DNA from: Salirhabdus euzebyi
GTDB taxonomy: Bacteria > Bacillota > Bacilli > Bacillales > Alkalibacillaceae
Direction of reading: 5' to 3'
Length of the DNA stretch: 64,000 nt
NCBI RefSeq assembly: GCF_014207435.1
Contig: NZ_JACHGH010000001.1
Location: 124,001 to 188,000 of the forward strand
Part shown: piece after piece, positions 25,012 through 32,232 of the stretch
Layout of the letters: each line of letters starts with the position of its first letter
Numbering within the stretch: position 1 is the stretch's first letter
Translations under genes and position numbers: made by a program
Notes under the pieces: generated by a model
What the model was told of the DNA's origin: nothing
The model's input: only the letters and a program-made list of their open reading frames with translations
Database searches by the model: none

Positions 25012-25047
25012 AAATAAGTAGATCATCTAATGATGGTCTTTTGTTTT
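25012..25047 (+). terminator. Repeated-family terminator (GATCATC..GATGGTC)
   Basis: AATAAGTAGATCATC-TAAT-GATGGTC-TTTT is nearly identical to the element at 26853-26890. The preceding GGGGGCGAAGAG resembles the conserved lead-in of this family. Confidence 0.7.
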
Positions 25048-25138
25048 GATCAAGATATATTGCAGTATTATGTTCATGCTTAATTATATAATCTTCAGCT
25101 AACGAATCAGATAAGTTATTTAAATTGATATAATCAAA

Positions 25139-25178
25139 GAGCCTAACAGGAAATTGTTAGGCTCTTATAAATTTTTTT
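25139..25178 (+). terminator. Perfect-stem terminator before the sigma gene
   Basis: An 11-bp stem AGAGCCTAACA / TGTTAGGCTCT with a 5-base loop is followed by TATAAATTTTTTT. It insulates the sigma operon from upstream transcription. Confidence 0.85.
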
Positions 25179-25189
25179 AATTAAATAGG

Positions 25190-25217
25190 TGTCATAAGTA
25201 AGAAAGTTAATCGTCTA
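25190..25217 (+). promoter_or_regulatory. Possible ECF-type promoter before the second sigma gene
   Basis: The -10 CGTCTA (25212-25217) fits the ECF consensus. TGTCAT, 16 bases upstream (25190-25195), matches TGTAAC at 4 of 6 positions. If real it would make the sigma factor autoregulated. Confidence 0.4.
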
Positions 25218-25249
25218 TTAAATGAGTAATATAAATGGAGGCAACTTTC

Positions 25250-25765
25250 ATGTCAAGAGAAAGCACTATTTCAGATTGGTTTAATGAATATGGCAATGAT
25301 GTATATCGCTTTTTAGTATTCTATACTGGCACCTTAGATGTAGAGGATTTGGTCCAAGAGGTGTTTATAAAAGCCATTAAGAATTTACATACCTTTAAAA
25401 ATAAATCAAGTCCTAAAACTTGGCTTTTCATTATTGCTAGAAATCTAGCAATTGATGAAATGAGAAGTAATAAAAAAAGTATGTGGAAAAAGTTGATAAC
25501 AATAGAGGATGCAGGTGATCTGCTATCACCTAGCGAGCAGAATCCTGAGACGATATTTCTGAATAAACAGTATGAAAATGAACTAAATGGTGTAATTCAA
25601 TTATTAAACAAAAATTACAGGGAAGTAATCATATTAAGAAGTGTTAATCAGCTGTCCGTATCCGAAACTGCTGCTGTATTAAATTGGTCCAATGAAAAGG
25701 TGAGAACTAATTATTACAGAGCAATAAAAGCAATACGAAAACAATGGAGGGATAATAGTGAATGA
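25250..25765 (+). CDS. ECF RNA polymerase sigma factor
   Basis: ATG 25250 (MSRESTISDWFNEYGNDVYRF) has GGAGG 8 bases upstream; ATG 25235 precedes that SD. The 171-residue product has region 2 (DVEDLVQEVFIKAIKNLHTF, then TWLFIIARNLAIDEMRSNKK) and region 4 (NKNYREVIILRSVNQLSVSE, then AAVLNWSNEKVRTNYYRAI). It is an ECF sigma-70 factor without C-terminal extension. It overlaps the following anti-sigma-like gene by 8 bases, the same arrangement as at 1-1453 and 53007-54648. Confidence 0.93.
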   Translation: MSRESTISDWFNEYGNDVYRFLVFYTGTLDVEDLVQEVFIKAIKNLHTFKNKSSPKTWLFIIARNLAIDEMRSNKKSMWKKLITIEDAGDLLSPSEQNPETIFLNKQYENELNGVIQLLNKNYREVIILRSVNQLSVSETAAVLNWSNEKVRTNYYRAIKAIRKQWRDNSE

Positions 25766-26771
25766 AAAGGACGATTTGAAGGATATAGAGCAAAAAATAG
25801 AAAGATATTCTAAAATAAATATGAGTGATAAGGACTTTAAGAACATACATCAAAATCTAATGAATGTTGCTAATAGTTATGATGAAAAAGAAAGAAGAGG
25901 AAAGTTTATTGGAAAAATCCCTTTCTTATTTGCTAGTGTTGCATCAGTTTTCATAATAGGGCTACTGTTTTTTTCAATGGATGGTAGTACCGATACTGAT
26001 GATACAGGTCAGGCAATTAAAGGAAATCTATCCGAAGATCTAACAGAACAACAAAAGGTTTTAAATACTGACGGTACAATTTCTTTCAATGAAGTTGAAA
26101 CATCTATAAAAGAACAAGAGTTAGAACTTAAAGGGATTGAATTACCAGAGCAGAATTTTTTTATTCAAGAATTAAATGGAATTTCACCTGAAGTATATTC
26201 ATTGGAAAGTAATACATTATCAATATATGTATTCCCTACGGCTATTGAAAGAGAGAAAGGAATGAAAGCATTTGAAGAATTAACCGCAACGGTAAAATTG
26301 GTACCTTTTAAAGCCTATAGTGTGAAAAATGTAATTGTATTCCATTCTGAAGGAGACGTGGAAACAGACAACAAACTGAGTACCGCAATAAACGAGTTAC
26401 TAGAAAAAAAGAATGATAACAAGAATGAACTTGTTAAATTAGACGGAAAAATGGTTGTAGGTACTAATGTTTCAAGAGTTGGCGAAAACATGAATCATAT
26501 TAAGGAACCGCATGTATCTTTTACTCAACAAAACTCAACTGAACTTCAAACTTTTGTTGATGCTATTCAAAAAGCAAAAAAAGTAGATGGTGTAGTTGAT
26601 ATGCTAAAGGCTGACTATGTTCTTACATTAATTTTTGAAGACAAAACTAATTCCACTTACTCCTTATGGTTAGGAACTGATGGAGGTTCCATTATGGATG
26701 AGAATAATACTCACACAGTGTACATATTGCCAGCAGAATTGGTTGATGATTTAAACGAGTATGTCAGATAA
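25758..26771 (+). CDS. Putative anti-sigma factor with fused YhfM-like outer domain
   Basis: GTG 25758 lies 8 bases after GGAGG. The 337-residue product has a cytoplasmic N-terminus, one membrane segment near 52-70 (IPFLFASVASVFIIGLLFF) and two outer modules. Module one (about 95-205, ELNGISPEVYSLESNTLSIY) matches the C-terminus of the anti-sigma-like protein at 446-1453. Module two (about 225-337, ending GGSIMDENNTHTVYILP) resembles the lipoprotein at 28785-29144 and YhfM-like domains. The anti-sigma role is inferred from the overlap with the sigma gene and the topology. Confidence 0.75.
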   Translation: MNEKDDLKDIEQKIERYSKINMSDKDFKNIHQNLMNVANSYDEKERRGKFIGKIPFLFASVASVFIIGLLFFSMDGSTDTDDTGQAIKGNLSEDLTEQQKVLNTDGTISFNEVETSIKEQELELKGIELPEQNFFIQELNGISPEVYSLESNTLSIYVFPTAIEREKGMKAFEELTATVKLVPFKAYSVKNVIVFHSEGDVETDNKLSTAINELLEKKNDNKNELVKLDGKMVVGTNVSRVGENMNHIKEPHVSFTQQNSTELQTFVDAIQKAKKVDGVVDMLKADYVLTLIFEDKTNSTYSLWLGTDGGSIMDENNTHTVYILPAELVDDLNEYVR

Positions 26772-26852
26772 AATAATAAACAACTCCATTACATACGTTT
26801 GATTCTTAACGAACTGTGAAGTGTTGAACTTAAAATAACGGGTGTAAGAGTG

Positions 26853-26890
26853 AAACAAGTAGATCATCTAATGATGATCTTTTCTTTTTT
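26853..26890 (+). terminator. Repeated-family terminator (GATCATC..GATGATC)
   Basis: AAACAAGTAGATCATC-TAAT-GATGATC is followed by a T-rich tail. ATAACGGGTG (26835-26844) precedes it, the shared lead-in of the family. Confidence 0.8.
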
Positions 26891-26957
26891 ATCAGGAGTT
26901 ATTGTAATATCATGTTAAAATTTAATCACGGGATCTTGTGCTAACGGGGGGAGTAAA

Positions 26958-27469
26958 GTGAAAAAATCTTTATAACTGGATTAATAATCATTTCGCTTCT
27001 AGTTGGTTGTCAAGAAAAGTCTGATAAAGAGGTTGTCGTTAAAAGCTTGAAAACGGACTTATTTGAACTTACTGTTGAAGTTCCTACTATTGTAAAAAAG
27101 GGAGAATCTTATAAAATACGAGAATCATTGAAATATATCGGCTTTAAAAAAGAATTTGGACGCGGAGCACAATTTATATACTCCCGAATATATGATGATG
27201 CTGGTGAATATGTTCCCAACATCGGTCCCTCGGAGGATGAAAATGCAATATGGAACTACACAGAAATATTTCCATACGATGAATTTAATGAGGAATATGA
27301 ACTTACCTTTCAAGAAGAAGGGATTTATACATTAGTAGTTTCCTCAAGTGAATTTCTAGTAAGTGATGATTTTTTTAAAGAAGAGGATGTAACAGGAAAG
27401 TTTTTAGAGGAAGGAAAAATAATTATGGAACCCATAGCAATGAACCCTATTATAATCAAAGTAGAGTAA
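26958..27469 (+). pseudogene. Lipoprotein gene broken by a 1-base loss in a poly-A run at its start
   Basis: The SD GGGGGGAG is followed by GTG and six A, but this frame stops after five codons (TAA 26973-26975). The next frame is open from 26957 and encodes a typical lipoprotein signal, KIFITGLIIISLLVGC, with no start codon. One more A in the run (seven) would fuse the GTG to this signal. The mature part (VEVPTIVKKGESYKIRESLKY, EEGIYTLVVSSS) looks like a beta-sandwich surface domain of unknown family. Only a truncated product from TTG 27047 could be made without slippage. Confidence 0.7.
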
Positions 27470-27488
27470 CTTAAACTTTATGTACTTA

Positions 27489-27522
27489 GCTAACAGGAGC
27501 TTTTCTACAAGGATCAGTTTTT
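27489..27522 (+). terminator. CTAACAGGAGCTTTTC motif with T run
   Basis: A further copy of the 3'-end motif family directly follows the broken lipoprotein gene and ends in seven T. Confidence 0.4.
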
Positions 27523-27606
27523 TTATTGAATTAAAGAGCAGGAATGTTTAAGAAGAAATAATTGAAAATAGCGTTTTAACAACTGTAAGGAAGAGGTTGA
27601 AAAGTA

Positions 27607-27981
27607 ATGTGGCATGAACATTTAACAGATAACAAATTTATATCAATGATATACACCAGTGTACCACCTCTAAATGATGTTCGTATTGAAAGGATAGCAA
27701 TTTCACATGAGGGAGACCATGTACGAATTGGTTTCGATATGCCCTTTTACGCTGATAAACCACCAAGGAAATGGGTTGAAAGAGGTTATACGACTACCTT
27801 TATAGAGATAGATTTCTCTGATATTAAGGAAGTTGGTTTGAAATCAAATAATAATACATATAGAGGTAACATTGATATAAAAACTGATAGTAAAGGTGAT
27901 TTTATCGTCAATATAACAGGTGAAGTTGAAGCCCAAATAAAAGCTGGTGCGGGTTTAATTCAAACAGTAAGTGGTTATTAA
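27607..27981 (+). CDS. Imm50-like putative immunity protein
   Basis: This is a 124-residue cytosolic protein. Its layout (MWHEHLTDNKFISMIYTSVP near the start, then PPLNDVRIERIAISHEGDHV, FDMPFYADKPPRKW, and TTTFIEIDFSDIKEV) resembles the Imm50 family of polymorphic-toxin immunity proteins. The assignment is by memory of the family pattern and not certain. No toxin gene lies beside it, so it would be an orphan. The SD AAGGAAGAGG stands 9 bases before the ATG. A terminator with the repeated lead-in follows. Confidence 0.6.
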   Translation: MWHEHLTDNKFISMIYTSVPPLNDVRIERIAISHEGDHVRIGFDMPFYADKPPRKWVERGYTTTFIEIDFSDIKEVGLKSNNNTYRGNIDIKTDSKGDFIVNITGEVEAQIKAGAGLIQTVSGY

Positions 27982-28000
27982 CCTTATTCAAGTAACGGGG

Positions 28001-28029
28001 GCGAATGTTTAACTAGAGTATTCGCTTTT
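28001..28029 (+). terminator. Terminator GCGAAT..ATTCGC with AGTAACGGGG lead-in
   Basis: A 6-bp stem around a 13-base loop, followed by TTTT. The lead-in at 27991-28000 belongs to the repeated 3'-end motif family. Confidence 0.6.
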
Positions 28030-28093
28030 CCTTGTTAAAGTAAGAAGCAGCTTTAGTTCAAAGTTCAAATGATGGTAGTGAGGAGGGGAGTAA

Positions 28094-28564
28094 TTGAGAA
28101 AGAGGATTTTTTGGATTCTTGTAATCACATTCATTGTTCTTATAGGAAGTCTTTGGATTATTGAAGTAAGGGATAAACATGCCCTTGAATTAGCTCAAAC
28201 AGAGGCTTTTGCAACAGAAGCATTATTTGAGCAAGCAAATAACACATATGAGTTATTAATGTCTTATAACGGTGACGAAATTCAAGAAAAGGTTAAAATG
28301 TTTGGGGTTCGTTCTTTAAAAACAGCTGATACTTTATATTTGACAACTATGGGTGGTGTTAATGCAATAAATGAAAATTACATTGCTAGGGCAGCTTTTG
28401 ATGGTATAAGAGGAGTTCAAAATACTCTTTCTAAAGAGACCCTAACCTCTGAGGATTATAATATTATGCTTTCATATTTATCCCAGATAGAAGGTGCTGT
28501 TGAGATGACGGCTAAGAAACTTAAAACATTGGAAAAGAAAATCAATAACTATTGGTGGAAATAA
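28094..28564 (+). CDS. Membrane-anchored helical protein of unknown function
   Basis: The 156-residue product starts at TTG after GGAGGGGAG. One N-terminal anchor (IFWILVITFIVLIGSLWII, residues about 5-23) is followed by an outer, mostly helical domain (ALELAQTEAFATEALFEQAN, EGAVEMTAKKLKTLEKKIN). No family recognised. It lies in the small-gene island, with AACAAACGGGTAGC, a variant of the island's 3'-end motif, about 45 bases after its stop. Confidence 0.7.
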   Translation: MRKRIFWILVITFIVLIGSLWIIEVRDKHALELAQTEAFATEALFEQANNTYELLMSYNGDEIQEKVKMFGVRSLKTADTLYLTTMGGVNAINENYIARAAFDGIRGVQNTLSKETLTSEDYNIMLSYLSQIEGAVEMTAKKLKTLEKKINNYWWK

Positions 28565-28784
28565 GTGAATTTAATTATATTAGATGTTTATAGTGTTATT
28601 TTGCTATTCAACAAACGGGTAGCTTAAACACAACAATAGAAACAACAATTTTTAAGGCGTTCCTCTTCAAATATCGAACAGCATAGTTAACAAGCCTTAG
28701 ATTTGGATAAATCAATAATATAAGTAACTAACATAGGAAATTATTTCGTCTAAATTAAAAAGGTAGTTAAGGGAGGTTACATCT

Positions 28785-29144
28785 ATGAAAAAAATAAGTT
28801 TTGTCTTATCATTATTTCTATTATCAATTGGTTTATTTGGTTGCCAGCAGAATAGTAAAAGTATAGAAAAGATAACTATTGATTCAATGGAGAGCAATAC
28901 CGAAACAATAGTTATAGAGGATACAAAAACAATTGAAAAAATTAAAGAAGTATTTGAAAAAGCAGAAAAACAACCAGGAATCGTCAATATGGCAGACCCT
29001 GAATATAAAGTTGAAGTTGGAGAGGAAACGTATTTCCTTTGGATTGAGGAAAAGTCTGGAACAATTATGAATACTGAGGATTCACATACGATATACTCTC
29101 TATCCTATAATTCAATCAAACAAATGGATGAGTTCTTGAACTAA
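28785..29144 (+). CDS. YhfM-like lipoprotein
   Basis: The 119-residue lipoprotein has the signal FVLSLFLLSIGLFGC with lipobox LFGC (Cys at about 20). The mature domain (KITIDSMESNTETIVIEDTK, FLWIEEKSGTIMNTEDSHTI, ending LSYNSIKQMDEFL) resembles YhfM-like domains. The GTIMNTEDSHTIYSL stretch parallels GSIMDENNTHTVYIL at the end of the protein at 25758-26771, so both outer proteins may sense the same thing. The SD GGGAGG stands 8 bases before the ATG. A lead-in motif copy (CTAACGGGATGC) follows its stop. Confidence 0.8.
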   Translation: MKKISFVLSLFLLSIGLFGCQQNSKSIEKITIDSMESNTETIVIEDTKTIEKIKEVFEKAEKQPGIVNMADPEYKVEVGEETYFLWIEEKSGTIMNTEDSHTIYSLSYNSIKQMDEFLN

Positions 29145-29256
29145 CGGGATGCTTTAGCACAATACGCTCTATTTTAAAAGACAGTCGCTATAACATATGA
29201 TAGTTGTATAAAACGGTGATATAATAATGGTAAAGAGTAAAAGGGCGGTATATATT

Positions 29257-29505
29257 ATGAAATGGCCAGAGGTTAGAAGAATGTACCCAAATCAATATGT
29301 GAAACTTAACATCATTGACTTTTATCTAGAAGGCGATAAAAAGATTGTAACTGATGTTGCGTTAATTAATGTTGTTGAAGATCCTAAATTAGCTACTAAA
29401 GAGTTACTTAAGTCTAAGGGCGATACAATTGTTTATCATACAGGTGCTGAAGAAATCGTAATTGAGATGAGAAAAGCAATAGGTTTAAGAAGTATGAGAT
29501 TATGA
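29257..29505 (+). CDS. Small conserved protein paired with a retropepsin-like protease
   Basis: The likely start is ATG 29257 (MKWPEVRRMYPNQYVKLNII), which I recall as the usual N-terminus of relatives; ATG 29227 also has a possible SD. The roughly 82-residue soluble product contains GDKKIVTDVALINVVEDPK and LLKSKGDTIVYHTGAEEIVI. Function is unknown. It overlaps the next gene by ATGA (29502-29505), so the two are translationally coupled and very likely act together. Confidence 0.75.
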   Translation: MKWPEVRRMYPNQYVKLNIIDFYLEGDKKIVTDVALINVVEDPKLATKELLKSKGDTIVYHTGAEEIVIEMRKAIGLRSMRL

Positions 29506-29879
29506 AGTTAGAATTTGTAAATCATTTACTAGAAGTTGAAATGACTATTTCCTACAAAGACAAAAAGAAAACAATAGATAAGCTTGTTATTGATACAGGT
29601 GCAGCTCATACTCTTATTTCGTCTGATGTTGTTGATGAGATAGGCATATACTTTGAAAATGGAGATCGTCTTGTAAGCTCTTATGGAATTGGCGGTGAGG
29701 ATTATTCTTTCCGTAAACCAGTTGATTTTATCAAGCTAGGCAATTATGAAATTCCAGATATGAAGTTAGACTTTGGTAATTTAGATGATTGGGGAATCAA
29801 TGGGTTAATAGGACTAGATATATTAATGAATGGACACTTTATCATTGATTTAGGAAAATTAGAATTAATACAAAATTAA
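29502..29879 (+). CDS. Retropepsin-like aspartic protease
   Basis: The 125-residue product carries the aspartyl protease motif LVIDTGAAHTLIS near residues 28-40 and a second hydrophobic-Gly block NGLIGLDILMNG near 101-112. At this length it holds a single lobe and would need to dimerise, as retroviral-type proteases do. No signal peptide is seen, so it is cytosolic. It is coupled to the small protein at 29257-29505, a candidate substrate or regulator. Whether it is an active protease is inference from the motif. Confidence 0.82.
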   Translation: MKLEFVNHLLEVEMTISYKDKKKTIDKLVIDTGAAHTLISSDVVDEIGIYFENGDRLVSSYGIGGEDYSFRKPVDFIKLGNYEIPDMKLDFGNLDDWGINGLIGLDILMNGHFIIDLGKLELIQN

Positions 29880-29936
29880 TAATGCAGATAAATCTATTGA
29901 AACTACGGCTACACAGTGCTAGAAATATTGACGATT

Positions 29937-29978
29937 AACATCATGGCTTTGGAAAAATGCTATGATGTTATTTTTTAT
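29937..29978 (+). terminator. Terminator of the protease pair
   Basis: AACATCATGGC pairs with GCTATGATGTT (one G-T), followed by ATTTTTT. Confidence 0.85.
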
Positions 29979-30065
29979 TTTAAACACTGATGTTTGTGAG
30001 GTAGTGTACTTAAAGTAAAGGGTAGCTTTAGTGGAAGAAGGATTTAAATATAAATATTAGTTACG

Positions 30066-30096
30066 ACTCAGTTCTTATTGAACTGTGTTATTTTTT
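30066..30096 (+). terminator. Second terminator-like hairpin
   Basis: CAGTTC-TTATT-GAACTG is followed by TGTTATTTTTT. A variant lead-in (AAAGGGTAGCTTTAG, 30018-30032) lies upstream. The stretch 29880-30239 otherwise has no intact gene. Confidence 0.6.
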
Positions 30097-30239
30097 CCAA
30101 ACAAAAGCGCTGCCAAACGCAACGCTTTTTCATATACATCTTCACTATAAAATTTTGAAATAGGATTTTGCGGTAGAAAACGGAACCTATTACCTCCGCA
30201 AGCATCTTTTTATTTAAGTGCGCTTGTTCTTGTGGTCTG

Positions 30240-30911
30240 TTAAGGCTTAGCAATTAAAATAAGAGAAAGCGGATTTCCTTTTTCAGGATGAATAGGCTCC
30301 TGAAGATCAACTAACTGTAGCTCAGAATTACGGAGCTCCTGAACCCAAGATGCAAGGGTTCGATAATACCAAGGCATACTTGCTGAATAGCCTTCACCCA
30401 TTCCATCAAATGATTCTATTTTCCAGCCATTTTCATAACGCTCGTTTTGGATAATTGCTACGGGATGCAATGTTTGAATAATAATGACACCTGTTTTACT
30501 TAATACTTTTGCACTGGCACGAATGACGGATTGGATGTTCTCTGATAAAAGAGCAAAATTGAAAACGACGACATCAAAATCAGTTCCAACACTAGCTGGA
30601 TTTTTAGAAAACTGATCATAATTCAACCAATGATATTCACAGTTCCCTAGCTTTTTCGCTTCTTCAATTAAAGATTCACTTCCATCAATCCCGACTACGT
30701 CTATGTTTTCTTTAGCCAGTTCCCTAGCTAGCCAGCCTTCCCCACAACCGACGTCTAAAACTCGAGTCGGCTTGTGGGATAGTATAGCTTGCTTAATGGC
30801 CGGATTTGTCACTATATTTCTACTTTCAATTTTTTCCTCGCGAATCGATTGTGTCCATGCTTTGCTGTTTTCTTCCCAACTACTTTTCAACTGCTTTTCA
30901 AATGAGTTCAA
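30240..30911 (-). CDS. SAM-dependent class I methyltransferase
   Basis: The start TTG 30911 (product begins MNSFEKQLKSSWEE) lies 7 bases after AGGAGG; longer starts would run into glcF. The 223-residue product has SAM motif I VLDVGCGEGWLARELA near 55-70 and the acidic adenosine residue in VVGIDGS. VFNFALL and the post-motif IIIQTLHP complete the Rossmann fold. The substrate is not predictable. It begins 14 bases after the glcF stop, so it is probably the third gene of the glcD-glcF transcript. Confidence 0.88.
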   Translation of the reverse strand: MNSFEKQLKSSWEENSKAWTQSIREEKIESRNIVTNPAIKQAILSHKPTRVLDVGCGEGWLARELAKENIDVVGIDGSESLIEEAKKLGNCEYHWLNYDQFSKNPASVGTDFDVVVFNFALLSENIQSVIRASAKVLSKTGVIIIQTLHPVAIIQNERYENGWKIESFDGMGEGYSASMPWYYRTLASWVQELRNSELQLVDLQEPIHPEKGNPLSLILIAKP

Positions 30912-30925
30912 CGGATTTCCTCCTA

Positions 30926-32230
30926 TCATTTTTCCTGTAAAGCCTCGATTAAATAGTCTGCTAGATGAACTGCCCGAATCGTATCCTGAAGACCTTCCTT
31001 TTGTATGCCTAATTTCATCTGTAAAAGGCACCCTGGATTGGTTGTGACGATTGTGTGTGCTTTTGTTCCTTTTACGTCTTCCATTTTGTGATCTAGTATT
31101 TGGTTGGACATTTCTGGTTGTACAATATTATAAATCCCAGCTGAACCACAGCATTGATCTGCTCTCGGCAACTCTTGATAGGTCACGTTTGAGATGCTTT
31201 TAATTAGCTTTCTAGGAGCATCTTTTACTCCCATCACATTTCGCAAATGGCACGAATCCTGATACGTCGCAATTTCTTCTGTTAGTTGTAAGGTATTTTG
31301 TTCATGAAACTTCATATCTACTAAAATACTTGTGAAATCGGTAATCTTGCTTGCAAATACTTCAGCCCGTTCTTTCCATTCTGGCTCATCTCGTAATAAA
31401 TGATCATAATCATGGAGGAAAGCTCCACACCCACCAGCGTTCGTTATAATGTAATCTGCTTCACATTCTTCAAATGCTTCGATATTTTTTTTGGCTAGCT
31501 GTCTAGCACCTTCTAATTCTCCACTATGACCATGCAAAGCACCACAACAGTTCTGTGTTTGCGGGATATGGACGTTACATCCGGCAAGCTGAAGTAGTTT
31601 AATTGTGGACTGATTAGTCTCAAAAAACATCGTATCCATTAAGCAACCAGTAAAGAAAGCAACCGTTTTTTCGTTCGTTTTATTGACCGGGAAATAATTG
31701 CTTTCCCGTTTTATTCCTTTTGGCACTTTTGGTAGTGCCTTTTCCATTTCCGCTAGATGTTTTGGGAAAAGCCTCATAAAACCAATTTTTCTCGTTACTT
31801 TTTGCAAACCAGATCGTTGGTAAAAGGACAACAGTCCAGTAGCTTGCTTCATTCTTTTTTGGTTCGGGAATAATTGGTCAAATACCACTTTTCTAGTAGC
31901 TTTTTCTTTGAAGGATTTCTTTTTCTGCTCCTGAAAAATAGCACGTGCTTCCTCTAGCATGCTCCCGTAGTTTACTCCGGCAGGACAAGCTGGCTCACAT
32001 GCTCGGCACCCTAGGCACACATTTAAGGAGTGCTCCACTTCCTCGTACTCGGTAATGAGACCATCGCGGACAGCTTTCATTAAGGCGATGCGTCCACGAG
32101 GGGAGTGTACTTCATCCTGTGTTTCCACATAGGTCGGACAGGCAGGAAGACAAAAACCACACCTCATACAATTCAGTAGCTCTTCGTCTGGTATTCTATC
32201 TGTAAATTGCTCTTGAATCGTTGTACTCAC
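30926..32230 (-). CDS. glcF: Glycolate/D-lactate oxidase iron-sulfur subunit
   Basis: The 434-residue protein has two 4Fe-4S ferredoxin motifs (CMRCGFCLPACP near 21-32 and CLGCRACEPACP near 72-83) and two CCG-type cysteine-rich domains (NCCGALHG, QCCGSAGIY). This is the layout of GlcF. With GlcD it passes electrons from a 2-hydroxyacid to the respiratory chain at the inner face of the membrane. It starts 2 bases after the glcD stop. D-lactate is as likely a substrate as glycolate here, because MurQ in the same window releases D-lactate. Confidence 0.93.
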   Translation of the reverse strand: MSTTIQEQFTDRIPDEELLNCMRCGFCLPACPTYVETQDEVHSPRGRIALMKAVRDGLITEYEEVEHSLNVCLGCRACEPACPAGVNYGSMLEEARAIFQEQKKKSFKEKATRKVVFDQLFPNQKRMKQATGLLSFYQRSGLQKVTRKIGFMRLFPKHLAEMEKALPKVPKGIKRESNYFPVNKTNEKTVAFFTGCLMDTMFFETNQSTIKLLQLAGCNVHIPQTQNCCGALHGHSGELEGARQLAKKNIEAFEECEADYIITNAGGCGAFLHDYDHLLRDEPEWKERAEVFASKITDFTSILVDMKFHEQNTLQLTEEIATYQDSCHLRNVMGVKDAPRKLIKSISNVTYQELPRADQCCGSAGIYNIVQPEMSNQILDHKMEDVKGTKAHTIVTTNPGCLLQMKLGIQKEGLQDTIRAVHLADYLIEALQEK

Positions 32231-32232
32231 GG

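Noticed and set aside
24957-25155. Open frame on the minus strand (FDYINLNNLSDSLAEDYIIK and onward) between DUF4181 and the sigma gene
   Set aside because: It has no start codon or SD, overlaps two good terminators and the end of the DUF4181 gene; probably chance.
24600-30100. Prophage or integrative element
   Set aside because: Small genes and repeated motifs are suggestive, but there is no integrase, transposase, phage gene, att-like repeat or neighbouring tRNA.
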